A stretch of DNA of 64,000 nt from Sphingomonas taxi (GCF_000764535.1 NZ_CP009571.1:1674001-1738000); one strand, 5' to 3'; numbered from the stretch's first letter, positions 7,681 to 15,346 are shown. Notes: a model not told the origin generated them from the letters alone. Numbers and translations are program-made.

Positions 7681-8388
7681 ATGGATGATGCAACCTTCCT
7701 CGCCAGTTACGATCCTGCCGCCTTCCCGCCCCTTGCGGTTGCGGTGGACGTCGTCCCCCTCACCTTCACCAACGGTGCGCTTTGTGTCCTGCTGAACAAG
7801 CGCACAGAACTGCCGGCCCGCGGCCGTCTGGCTCTACCTGGCACGTTTGTACGTGCAGACGAAGAACTTGGCGCGGCGGCGCAGCGCGCGCTGCGTGACA
7901 AGGCTGGCCTCGATGCGCCGGTGCGCCAGTTCCATGCCTTTGGCGCTGTCGCGCGCGACCCGCGCATGCGCATCATCAGCATCGGCTACATGGCGGTTGT
8001 CGATGCTGAGGTCATGGGCCGCGCCTCCACGCCGCTCGGTACGTGCGAGCTGCTGCCGATAAGTGGCGGCATCCTCCGCACGGCGGCGGGTCGCCGCACA
8101 TCACTGCCCTTCGACCATGATGCCATCCTTAGTCGCGCGCTGGCTGACCTGCGCCGCGATCTTGACCGTGACGATTGGGCGTTCGGCCTGCTGCCTGAGT
8201 GCTTCTCGCTGCGCGAGCTGCAGGCGCTGCATGAGGCGATTCGCGGCCAGACGCTGAACAAGCCTGCCTTCCGCAAGCGACTAATCGAAAGCGGCCGCCT
8301 TGAAGCCACCGGCGAAATGGAAACCGGCAAGGGCTTCCGCCCTGCTGAATTGTATCGCGCGAGGAGAATTGACCATGCAGCCGACTAA
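7681..8388 (+). CDS. NrtR-like Nudix-domain transcriptional regulator with degenerate Nudix box
   Basis: A 235-aa protein with an N-terminal Nudix domain (about residues 15-140) and a C-terminal winged helix (about 160-225; FSLRELQALHEAIRGQTLNK, then FRKRLIESG and AELYR), the layout of NrtR regulators that sense ADP-ribose or related NAD metabolites. In the Nudix box (residues 54-77, starting GTFVRADEELGAAA) the expected REL-x-EE is RALRDK: catalytic Glu is Ala70 and the EE pair is Asp73-Lys74, so hydrolysis is probably lost and the domain likely serves as a ligand sensor. Its last 14 bp overlap the phosphatase/glycohydrolase gene, which itself acts on ADP-ribose chemistry. It probably regulates this operon. 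Confidence 0.75.
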   Translation: MDDATFLASYDPAAFPPLAVAVDVVPLTFTNGALCVLLNKRTELPARGRLALPGTFVRADEELGAAAQRALRDKAGLDAPVRQFHAFGAVARDPRMRIISIGYMAVVDAEVMGRASTPLGTCELLPISGGILRTAAGRRTSLPFDHDAILSRALADLRRDLDRDDWAFGLLPECFSLRELQALHEAIRGQTLNKPAFRKRLIESGRLEATGEMETGKGFRPAELYRARRIDHAAD

Positions 8389-9883
8389 GCAGATCAATGG
8401 CCGCGCGATGCACGCACGTACCAGCGTGACCCATCCGCTCCAGATTGCCTCCGTCGCGGCAGGTGCCGGCCTTGGCAGCGTTGGAATCACGTTTTGCCCC
8501 GGCAAGCAGCAGCCTCATGCAGCAACTGGTGCATGGGCGCGCGATCTCGATCTCGACGTCGGCGTCATCGCCAATTGGGGCGCAGCCAGTGTCGTCACGC
8601 TGGTCGAGGACCACGAACTCGCCTCGCTTGGCGTCACCGGCCTCGGCGATGCGGTGCGTGCTGCCGCTATGGAGTGGCAACATCTTCCCATCCGCGATGT
8701 GTCTGTGCCCGACGCCGCGTTCGAGACCGCGTGGCAAAAGACAGGACCGATGCTACGCAACCAGCTTCGTGCAGGGTTCAACGTGCTCGTCCACTGCAAG
8801 GGCGGCCTTGGCCGCGCTGGAACAGTTGCTGCGCGGCTGCTCATCGATCTTGGCTGGACACCCGCAGAGGCCCTTGCCGCCGTACGTGAGGTACGACCTG
8901 GTGCGGTCGAGACCAGGGCACAGGAAGCGTATGTTCTGGCGCTAGTCACCACGCCCGAAGCAACGCTGGAACATTCACCTTCAGCAATCCACGATCGCAG
9001 TCGCGGCGCGCTGCTTGGCTTGGCCATTGGTGACGCCGTCGGCACCACCTTGGAGTTCACCCGGCGCGACAGCGGCGTTGCTGTGACGGATATGGTGGGC
9101 GGCGGCCCCTTTCGCCTGCAGCCGGGCGAATGGACCGATGATACCGCCATGGCGCTGGCGCTCGCCGACAGCCTCGCCGCTGAGCCAAAGCTTGACGCCC
9201 GTGACCTGATGGGTCGTTTCGTTAGCTGGTGGCGCAGCGGCGAGTATAGCTGCACCGGCCGCTGTTTCGATATCGGCGTGACCACACGGCAGGCACTTGC
9301 CCGCTTCGAGCGTGATCTCGAACCTTATGCCGGTAGCGATGATCCGATGAGCGCCGGCAATGGTTCGCTGATGCGCCTTGCCCCGGTCGCGATGCGTCAC
9401 TGGCGCGACCGCGGAACGCTTGCCGCCATCGCAGCGCGGCAAAGCCGTACCACCCATGCCGCACCGGAAGCCGTCGCCGGCTGCGTCGCCTATGCCGAGA
9501 TGCTGGCAGATGCGATCTCGGGGATGTCTGCGCATGAGGTGCTGACAGCAGCGCGCCGCAATGATGCGCCTGCCATCGATGCGATTGTGCGGGGTAGCTG
9601 GCGCGGCAAGCTGCGCCGAGACATCCGCTCGTCAGGCTATGTCGCGCACTCGCTCGAAGCGGCTTTATGGTGCGTTAGTCGCACCAGCAGCTTTGCTGCC
9701 GCGGTGCTGCTCGCTGCCAATCTTGGCGACGATGCCGACACGACGGCGGCCATCACCGGTCAACTGGCTGGCGCGCTATATGGCGCCGACGGCATCCCCG
9801 ACGCTTGGCTGCAGCGCCTCGCCTGGCACGACCGGCTGCTGGCCGCGGCTGACCGCCTCATCAGTGCGAGCGATGCCGCATGA
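8375..9883 (+). CDS. fusion of dual-specificity phosphatase and ADP-ribosylglycohydrolase
   Basis: A 502-aa two-domain enzyme. Residues about 20-195 are a cysteine phosphatase: VLVHCKGGLGRAGT carries the HCx5R loop (Cys141, Arg147), with candidate general acids Asp108/Asp113 in LPIRDVSVPD. Residues about 208-490 are an ARH/DraG-type ADP-ribosylglycohydrolase with all metal motifs: LGLAIGDAVG, EWTDDTAMAL (Asp255, Asp256), GNGSLMRLAPV and NLGDDADTTAAI (Asp452, Asp453, Asp455). ARH enzymes remove ADP-ribose from proteins or small molecules using a di-magnesium site. The ATG at 8375 has GAGGAG at 8361-8366. It is coupled to the Nudix regulator upstream and to DUF2924 and the recombinase downstream. 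Reversal of ADP-ribosylation by a toxin or defence enzyme is one possible role; the substrate is unknown. Confidence 0.85.
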   Translation: MQPTKQINGRAMHARTSVTHPLQIASVAAGAGLGSVGITFCPGKQQPHAATGAWARDLDLDVGVIANWGAASVVTLVEDHELASLGVTGLGDAVRAAAMEWQHLPIRDVSVPDAAFETAWQKTGPMLRNQLRAGFNVLVHCKGGLGRAGTVAARLLIDLGWTPAEALAAVREVRPGAVETRAQEAYVLALVTTPEATLEHSPSAIHDRSRGALLGLAIGDAVGTTLEFTRRDSGVAVTDMVGGGPFRLQPGEWTDDTAMALALADSLAAEPKLDARDLMGRFVSWWRSGEYSCTGRCFDIGVTTRQALARFERDLEPYAGSDDPMSAGNGSLMRLAPVAMRHWRDRGTLAAIAARQSRTTHAAPEAVAGCVAYAEMLADAISGMSAHEVLTAARRNDAPAIDAIVRGSWRGKLRRDIRSSGYVAHSLEAALWCVSRTSSFAAAVLLAANLGDDADTTAAITGQLAGALYGADGIPDAWLQRLAWHDRLLAAADRLISASDAA

Positions 9884-10497
9884 GCAAGCCAGCCCCGGCA
9901 AAGCTGCCGGCTGTGGGGAGCACCTCGGAGAGCGCCTCCCGCTGGCAAGCGCTTTTTGGTTGTCCGGTTCCGCACCGGCTCCCGAGCCTCGTTGAACAGG
10001 CCATCGCCTGGCGTGAGCAGGCCGTTCTGCATGGCGATGTTCCAGCAGCCATTGCGCACGATCTGCTGCTCGCGAATGAGCACGCGCTCCAGCGCCGCGG
10101 GGTTTGCCAGCCGCCGAGTGCGCCGCAGCCTGCTGATAGTCAAAGCAGCATCACCCCGGATGTCGCAGCCGTGGCTGACGTCCCCAACCAGACGTTGGTC
10201 GCTGGCAGTATGAATGCCACGCCCGCGCAGCGGCCGGCCGGTGGATCCAAGGCCCGCGCCGGCGTCCTGCCGCCGGCGGCAAGCCAGCTGCTGCCGGGCA
10301 GCCAGCTCATCAAGGCATACGGCGGCCGCAACCATGTCGTGGCGGTCGAGGCAGATGGCTTTCGCTACGAAGGTGCGCTGTTCAGCTCGCTATCGGCGAT
10401 CGCCAAGCACATCACCGGCACCCATTGGAACGGCTTGCTCTTCTTTGGCCTGAGGAAGCGGCGCACCTATCCGCCAAAGCCCCGCCGTAATGGCTGA
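9880..10497 (+). CDS. DUF2924 protein, recombinase-associated
   Basis: A 205-aa DUF2924 family protein. The C-terminal half holds the signature: GSQLIKAYGGRNHVVAVEAD, then a GF..EG..FSSLSAIAKHITGTHWNG stretch and FFGL (residues about 145-195). The N-terminal part contains WQALFGCPVPHRLPS and AWREQA, matching the family's helical region; the middle (about 75-135) is a low-complexity Pro/Ala linker. DUF2924 genes almost always lie directly before a large serine recombinase, as here (8-bp overlap), so the protein is probably a recombination directionality or DNA-binding accessory factor; this is inference from context. It overlaps the glycohydrolase stop by 4 bp. Confidence 0.85.
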   Translation: MSKPAPAKLPAVGSTSESASRWQALFGCPVPHRLPSLVEQAIAWREQAVLHGDVPAAIAHDLLLANEHALQRRGVCQPPSAPQPADSQSSITPDVAAVADVPNQTLVAGSMNATPAQRPAGGSKARAGVLPPAASQLLPGSQLIKAYGGRNHVVAVEADGFRYEGALFSSLSAIAKHITGTHWNGLLFFGLRKRRTYPPKPRRNG

Positions 10498-12103
10498 GCT
10501 CAAGATCCGCTGCGCGGTCTATACCCGCAAGTCGAGCGAGGAAGGGCTGGAGCAGTCGTTCAACTCGCTGCACGCCCAACGTGAGGCATGCGAGGCCTAT
10601 ATCGCCAGCCAGAAGCACGAAGGCTGGCAGCTCATCCCCACTGCCTATGATGATGGCGGCTTCTCTGGTGGCAGCATGGAGCGGCCAGGATTGAAGGCGC
10701 TGCTCGGCGACGTCGAAGCCGGGCTCATCGATACGGTCGTCGTCTACAAGGTCGACAGGCTTACGCGCGCATTGTCCGACTTTGCCCGCATGGTCGACCG
10801 GTTCGACGCGCGCAAAGTCTCGTTCGTCAGCGTGACCCAGGCGTTCAACACCACGACCAGCATGGGCCGGCTCACCCTCAACGTGCTGCTGAGCTTTGCC
10901 CAGTTCGAGCGCGAGGTGACCGGGGAGCGCATCCGCGACAAGATCGCCGCGTCCAAGGCCAAGGGCATGTGGATGGGAGGCGCGGTGCCGCTTGGCTATG
11001 ATGTCGTTGAGCGATTGCTCATCGTCAACGAACCCGAGGCGGCCCAGGTGCGCGACCTCTTCCGGCTCTACCTCAAACACCGCAATGTCGATGCGCTCGT
11101 CGAGGCTGCCGACAAGGCCGGGATCCGGTCGAAGTGGCGCGTCTTTGCTGATGGCCGAACGTCCGGTGGCACCAAGCTTGGCCGCGGGTCGCTGTACAGC
11201 ATTCTTGCCAACCCGATCTACGCTGGCGAGATTGGCCACAAGGACAAGCGCTATCCTGGCCAGCACGAGCGCATCGTGCCGGCCAGCCTCTATGATCCGG
11301 TACAGCAATTGCTTGAAGCCAATCGCCGCAAGGCGAAAGGATCCACGTCCGCAGGGTCCGGGCACATGCTCTCTGGGCTTGTACAGGATGCATCCGGCCA
11401 GCGGATGACGGCAACGCACACCGGTAAGGCGAACCGGCGCTACTGCTATTACGCTTCGCCTACGACGCGGGTGCCCGCGAGCGATCTCGACGCCCTTGTG
11501 CTCACAGCGCTTCAAGAGACGCTCGCCTCCCCTGCCCGGCTCGCCGTGACGCTACCCAGCCTCGATATGGTGTCTCCTGCCATCATCGCAGGCAGTGCCG
11601 CGCTGGGTCAGCGACTCGGGACGACAAACACCGATGCCAAACTCGCTCTCGTTCGGGATCTCGTAGCGCAAGTGAAGGTCACCGAGGCTGGTGTCACGGC
11701 CACGCTCCGGCTGGAAGCGCTGGGGCTTGCCGGCGAGATCGGCACGATTGTCACGCCAGCGAGCCTCGGCCGCGCCAAGGCGCGCCTGACCTTGGTGGTG
11801 CCCGGCCATGCCGCCCCGAATCCCGACACCAGCCTTATCGCAGTCGTCGCCCAGGCGCGCGGTTGGCTTGCGGATCTTACCAGCGGCAAGCACATTTCCA
11901 TCCGGGCCATCGCTAGCGCCCATGGCATCACCTCGGCCTATATCCGCCAGTTCATTGGCGTGGCCTTCCTTGCGCCCGATCTGGTGACCCGCATCGTCGA
12001 GGGCCGCCAGCCTTCCTGGCTGACGGTGACGCGGCTCAGCGACATGCTGCCGCTGCCGGCCGACTGGTCTGCCCAGCGCAGCCTCTTTGCCATGCAGAAC
12101 TGA
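10490..12103 (+). CDS. large serine recombinase
   Basis: Site-specific serine recombinase of 537 aa, the size of integrases and resolvases of the large serine class. The catalytic resolvase domain is N-terminal (about residues 5-150): AVYTRKSSEEG carries the nucleophile Ser15, followed by DGGFSGGSMERPGL, VYKVDRLTRAL with the conserved DRL..R, and LLSFAQFEREVTGERIRDKI. A recombinase domain follows (about 165-290; PLGYDV, then LANPIYAGEIGHKDKRYPG). The zinc-ribbon Cys residues seen in many relatives are absent in ASGQRMTATHTGKANRRY, as is usual for the DUF2924-linked subfamily. All catalytic residues look intact. A TGACGTC palindrome and a hairpin lie directly downstream. Confidence 0.93.
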   Translation: MAELKIRCAVYTRKSSEEGLEQSFNSLHAQREACEAYIASQKHEGWQLIPTAYDDGGFSGGSMERPGLKALLGDVEAGLIDTVVVYKVDRLTRALSDFARMVDRFDARKVSFVSVTQAFNTTTSMGRLTLNVLLSFAQFEREVTGERIRDKIAASKAKGMWMGGAVPLGYDVVERLLIVNEPEAAQVRDLFRLYLKHRNVDALVEAADKAGIRSKWRVFADGRTSGGTKLGRGSLYSILANPIYAGEIGHKDKRYPGQHERIVPASLYDPVQQLLEANRRKAKGSTSAGSGHMLSGLVQDASGQRMTATHTGKANRRYCYYASPTTRVPASDLDALVLTALQETLASPARLAVTLPSLDMVSPAIIAGSAALGQRLGTTNTDAKLALVRDLVAQVKVTEAGVTATLRLEALGLAGEIGTIVTPASLGRAKARLTLVVPGHAAPNPDTSLIAVVAQARGWLADLTSGKHISIRAIASAHGITSAYIRQFIGVAFLAPDLVTRIVEGRQPSWLTVTRLSDMLPLPADWSAQRSLFAMQN

Positions 12104-12133
12104 CGCTTTTGCGTCGTTTTCCCTTGCGTCTTC

Positions 12134-12145
12134 TCTGACGTCAGA
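12134..12145. promoter_or_regulatory. 12-bp perfect palindrome after the recombinase
   Basis: TCTGACGTCAGA is a perfect palindrome 31 bp after the recombinase stop. Its first nine bases repeat the sequence at 7658-7666 upstream of the operon. It might be a recombinase core site or an operator; the position is suggestive only. Confidence 0.35.
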
Positions 12146-12157
12146 CGATCACCGCCT

Positions 12158-12180
12158 CGCTCCCGAGATACGCGGGAGCG
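12158..12180 (+). terminator. hairpin after the recombinase operon
   Basis: CGCTCCCG (12158-12165) and CGGGAGCG (12173-12180) form a perfect 8-bp stem with a 7-nt loop. No T-run follows, so it is a stem-loop that may stop transcription or protect the 3' end, but not a classic intrinsic terminator. The rest of 12104-12391 shows no gene. Confidence 0.35.
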
Positions 12181-12391
12181 GGGCGTGGAAACCCCGATGT
12201 ACAGACTCGGTCGCGAAGCAATTCGGGGCCGGGTGGCATGCGCGCATGTCCAGCCGGCTTGCCGGTAAAGGCGCATGCGCCTGTGTGTACACCAGGTTTC
12301 CAACATCCGGCTTCGGCCGTCGCCCCGAGAGGAACATAGGGGCGACTATCGGCGAAGCTGCACGAGGCGCCCCGCAAGAGGGGAGCTTCAC

Positions 12392-12751
12392 ATGACGATT
12401 TCGAGGACGGTCGCTGCGCTCGTGCTGCCATTGGTGGCGAGTGCCTGTAACCCGGCAATGTCGGTCAACGGTATGCAGAAGCGCGAGCCGGTGTTTGTCG
12501 CCGACAGCGCGCGTGATGGCAACGCGGTCATCGCCTGCGTGTCTGCCGCCTGGCTGAAGCTCGGCGGCGCTACGCCGAAGTCCGTACCGCGCGAGAACGG
12601 CGCCATGCTGGTGCTTGGCGATACCTATCCAATACTGATGATCGAAACCACGCCCACCGCGACCGGCACCCACGTCATCATGCATCAGTTCAAGACCATG
12701 TGGGCGCTCAGTGACCGTAACCGGGTCGAGGAGGTGCGCGCGTGTCTGTGA
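12392..12751 (+). CDS. small secreted or lipoprotein-like hypothetical protein
   Basis: A 119-aa protein with an N-terminal export signal (MTISRTVAALVLPLVASAC) whose Cys19 could be a lipidation site, although the lipobox (ASAC) is imperfect. The mature part shows no known motif. I chose the ATG at 12392 for its Shine-Dalgarno GAGGGGAG (12378-12385) and because the signal sequence starts there. Its stop overlaps the GTG start of a small membrane protein by 10 bp, so the two probably form an envelope-localised pair downstream of the recombinase operon. No function can be given. Confidence 0.6.
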   Translation: MTISRTVAALVLPLVASACNPAMSVNGMQKREPVFVADSARDGNAVIACVSAAWLKLGGATPKSVPRENGAMLVLGDTYPILMIETTPTATGTHVIMHQFKTMWALSDRNRVEEVRACL

Positions 12752-13110
12752 ACCACGGCCACGGCGGCCGTCGCCTACCCCGCCGTCCGCAGTCGTTCGA
12801 CCCTTATGAGGTCACCGCCATCTACGAGAACCCGGCTACCGGGTGGCGCGAGAGCGTACCGCGCCGCGCCTGGCTTTGGATGCTGCTGTTCGGCCTGTTC
12901 TACATGGCCGCGCGCAACCTGTGGCGACCGTTCGCCTTCACGCTTGTCGTCCTGATCGGAACGCTCCTCGTTGCCTGGCCACTGCTCTTCATCGTGGCGC
13001 CGGCTTTTTGGATCCTAGCTGCCGTTCAGGCGCAGCGGATGTTCCGTGAGCATTACATGCGGCTTGGCTGGGACGAGATCGATCCGTGGCACCAGGACGA
13101 TGAGGCGTGA
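12742..13110 (+). CDS. small inner-membrane hypothetical protein
   Basis: A 122-aa protein with a polar N-terminus (1-40), two closely spaced hydrophobic segments (about 43-60, AWLWMLLFGLFYMAARNLW, and about 64-95) and a charged C-terminus ending in an acidic stretch. The start is GTG at 12742, overlapping the preceding lipoprotein-like gene by 10 bp. Family not recognised. The gene converges with the minus-strand gene at 13145. Confidence 0.6.
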   Translation: MSVNHGHGGRRLPRRPQSFDPYEVTAIYENPATGWRESVPRRAWLWMLLFGLFYMAARNLWRPFAFTLVVLIGTLLVAWPLLFIVAPAFWILAAVQAQRMFREHYMRLGWDEIDPWHQDDEA

Positions 13111-13144
13111 TGTGAAACTAGGCAATATGGATGCCTATTATCGC

Positions 13145-13840
13145 CTACGTGTTGAGGATAAACTCATCCAAGTCGACGCGAGAGCCATTTTTCCCGAAGA
13201 TAACATCGTAGGCCAGCAATATGTCTCGCCTGTCGCGTTCGACCTGATCTTGAACAGATCGGACCGCGAATGTCCGCATCGTGCACAGCGCATCCCAGCG
13301 CTCGTCGACAAACGCACGCCATGCTTTTACGGCCTGCCGATTATGTTTCAGGATGAAATCCTGCTGCTCAGCTAGCATTTCCCGAATGGCAATGACTTCC
13401 GAGGCAATGGCATAGGGCACCATCGCCACGTCACATGCAAATGACGTGGCGGTGATGACGAGGCTGTTACCATCGATCGTGGCCTTTAGCTTCCTGCGAG
13501 CCGACCCGTGCCCCTTTGCTTGAAAAAGGTCGGGGTCACCCGTGAACGGTATCGCCGCCCTGAAGCGCGCGGCAGAGACCCGAGACACTTTTGTGACCCT
13601 GATCACATCGTCCAGCACTATGGGAGCATCAAAGGTCGCAGCTTCAATCAGCCGCCTGCGCACTTGAAGTTGAGAAAAGGGCTCTGCCGCTAGCGCGTGA
13701 GCCGATGCTTGCATCACGCGGGACGATGTCTTTTCATGAAGCATGTCCGCGATGGGGCGGTTGGCGAACAGCTCCGTTCCCAGCAGTCCAAAGCCGGAGT
13801 CCGGGATCTGCCACCGGTGTCGCTCATCAACGGCCTTCAT
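13145..13840 (-). CDS. unknown protein with PFTG motif, partner of a zinc-ribbon protein
   Basis: Unrecognised 231-aa protein. It shows FGLLGTELFANRPI near residue 20, AAIPFTGDPDLFQAK near the centre, and helices around EMLAEQQDFILKHNRQAVKAWRAFV, followed by an extra C-terminal region ending in DLDEFILNT. This order matches the shorter plus-strand protein at 7017-7637, so I treat them as distant homologues. The start (ATG at 13840) was chosen because it begins 14 bp before the end of the upstream zinc-ribbon gene and lies just before the conserved part; an upstream in-frame start at 13945 would overlap that gene by 119 bp. The coupling suggests a two-protein module, function unknown. Confidence 0.65.
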   Translation of the reverse strand: MKAVDERHRWQIPDSGFGLLGTELFANRPIADMLHEKTSSRVMQASAHALAAEPFSQLQVRRRLIEAATFDAPIVLDDVIRVTKVSRVSAARFRAAIPFTGDPDLFQAKGHGSARRKLKATIDGNSLVITATSFACDVAMVPYAIASEVIAIREMLAEQQDFILKHNRQAVKAWRAFVDERWDALCTMRTFAVRSVQDQVERDRRDILLAYDVIFGKNGSRVDLDEFILNT

Positions 13841-14405
13841 GCCACTCGCCACCCAAATGGCCGATGACGAACGAAGAGCGCGGAAGCCATTCCGCATCGA
13901 TCCTGGCCTGATAGTCCCGGCTAGCACCGCGGCGCGGCTTACCACGCAGTTGAGCTAGCAGATCATCATGGCGCTGCTGCAACATCTCAAAGCGGGTCAC
14001 ACGCATGCCGTTAGGCCGCCCCTCCCCGATGCTCTGCTCGATATCTTCCAGCTCTTCTGTGATCCTCACTACAGGGTCGATCAGCGTAGAGCGATTAGAC
14101 AGACACAGACAAGTCTTGCAAAGCCACTCAGTTCCTGCAAATATTATCACATCTATGTGCCTGCAACATTCCTTACATACAGCAAAAGGACGCAAGTTGC
14201 TTTGCGTCGAGCCTTTGTACTCGACAGCAATTTCGACATCGCCATCGGCGCCATCTACATACGGTAAATCCTGGAGATGGAACGACATCACGATTGTATC
14301 AGGTTCTGGCGAGTCTAAGGTCGCGAAACCAACCGCGTGTCCCAGGCGATTACGCCAAAGGACATCCGGCTTGCCTACCTTTCGACCACGTAGCGCCTCG
14401 CCCAT
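13827..14405 (-). CDS. four-cysteine zinc-ribbon protein of mobile elements
   Basis: A 192-aa protein with a likely zinc ribbon: VCKECC, about 20 residues, then LCKTCLCL, comparable with the FVCPxCGRR...CRxCxxLxY pattern of a family frequent in transposable and integrative elements. Downstream RPNGMRVTRFEMLQQRHDDL corresponds to the RPKGMHxRTYERL segment of the same family. The zinc-ribbon reading rests on Cys spacing. The start is uncertain: ATG at 14405 has AGGG at suitable spacing; ATG at 14462 is also in frame. It overlaps the PFTG-motif gene by 14 bp. It is the last gene before tRNA-Ser, with about 300 bp of empty DNA between. Confidence 0.6.
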   Translation of the reverse strand: MGEALRGRKVGKPDVLWRNRLGHAVGFATLDSPEPDTIVMSFHLQDLPYVDGADGDVEIAVEYKGSTQSNLRPFAVCKECCRHIDVIIFAGTEWLCKTCLCLSNRSTLIDPVVRITEELEDIEQSIGEGRPNGMRVTRFEMLQQRHDDLLAQLRGKPRRGASRDYQARIDAEWLPRSSFVIGHLGGEWHEGR

Positions 14406-14705
14406 CGATACCCTGGGGAAGGCCTCGCTGTACCGCGGCGGGTGGGTTGTTCTTTGCACCATCAAATCGCCAAGGCCATGCCAGAGAGCATCACATCATA
14501 GCGGTATAGCATCAGATCACTCACGCTAGTGAGCCAAAAATGGGCGCACCACGCTGTCAGCGCCGCTGAGATCTGAACGTAGACGCGTTGGCTTTAAACC
14601 AGGATCTGCAGCGCCGTATACGCGTCTATAGACGCGCCCAGCATCAGCTAAGCCGCTGCATTCACATCATAATTTAAAAGGTATCGACCGTCCCATAGGA
14701 CGTAG

Positions 14706-14795
<90 letters not shown>

Positions 14796-14920
14796 GCAGA
14801 AGACGTTTCGAGGCGCGAGGGCCTGATCGGTCGGTCGAGGGCGCGCCTCTAACGGGTTCGTTTTGCGCTGGCAAGCACCCTTGCGCTTGTGCGGCGCAGA
14901 AAGCCCCCTAGATTGCGCTC

Positions 14921-15301
14921 ATGCCTCGTCACGATCCTACCGGTGTGCTGCCCTTCGGCGACATCGATGTCCCCGCGATCGCCCATGCCCGCTTTTCGAT
15001 CGGCGATGTGGTCCGTCACCGCCTGTTCGACTTCCGCGGCGTGATCTTCGACGTCGATCCGGTCTTTTCCAATACCGACGAATGGTATGAGGCGATTCCC
15101 GAGAGCGTGCGCCCGACCAAGGAGCAGCCGTTCTACCATCTGCTCGCCGAGAATATGGAATCGAGCTACATCGCTTATGTCAGCCAGCAGAATCTGGTCG
15201 CCGACGAAAGCGACGAGCCGATCGATCATCCGGCGATCGCCGGTCTGTTCACCGATTTCGCCGACGGCCGCTACGCCCTGCGCCGCGAACATCGCCACTG
15301 A
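14921..15301 (+). CDS. hspQ: heat-shock protein HspQ (hemimethylated-DNA-binding family)
   Basis: A 126-aa member of the HspQ/YccV family. FSIGDVVRHRLFDFRGVIFD starts the small beta-barrel domain (about residues 24-100), followed by the characteristic DPVFSNTDEWYEAI and QPFYHLLAENMESSYIAYVS segments. In enterobacteria HspQ is a specificity factor for Lon protease and was also described as binding hemimethylated DNA. The family is present in most sphingomonads as a stand-alone gene. It is the first chromosomal-type gene after the tRNA. Confidence 0.88.
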   Translation: MPRHDPTGVLPFGDIDVPAIAHARFSIGDVVRHRLFDFRGVIFDVDPVFSNTDEWYEAIPESVRPTKEQPFYHLLAENMESSYIAYVSQQNLVADESDEPIDHPAIAGLFTDFADGRYALRREHRH

Positions 15302-15346
15302 GTCGAGCAGAATCGCCGGCGGACCGCAGAATCGCGGCGCCGGTGG

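Larger units (their letters stand above)
7658..12142 (+). mobile_element. candidate 4.5 kb recombinase-borne unit bounded by TCTGACGTC
   Basis: Four plus-strand genes (Nudix-type regulator, phosphatase/ADP-ribosylglycohydrolase fusion, DUF2924, serine recombinase) overlap one another by 14, 4 and 8 bp and are flanked by the 9-bp direct repeat TCTGACGTC at 7658-7666 and 12134-12142. DUF2924 followed by a large serine recombinase is a recurrent pair in phages and integrative elements of Alphaproteobacteria. The unit looks more GC-rich than the genes on both sides. The repeat is short enough to be chance, so the borders are a proposal. Confidence 0.4.
1..14705. mobile_element. accessory (genomic-island-like) region ending at tRNA-Ser
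   Basis: Everything left of the tRNA-Ser gene reads as accessory DNA: Tad pilus genes, regulators, unknown genes and a serine recombinase. Base composition is visibly lower in GC than the chromosome to the right, mainly in the stretches around 3.0-7.6 kb and 13.1-14.7 kb, while the recombinase operon in between is closer to core composition, so the region is a mosaic. The 3' end of the tRNA faces this region, the usual orientation for an element inserted at a tRNA. I found no second copy of the tRNA 3' end and no tyrosine integrase inside the window, so the left boundary is outside it or the element uses another mechanism. The island status is inference. Confidence 0.55.

Noticed and set aside
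7681..8388. Active ADP-ribose pyrophosphatase
   Set aside because: The Nudix box lacks the catalytic Glu residues and the C-terminal winged helix points to a regulator.
13046..13375. Plus-strand open frame of 109 codons
   Set aside because: Opposite to the PFTG-motif gene, which has a homologue in the window; this frame has no support.
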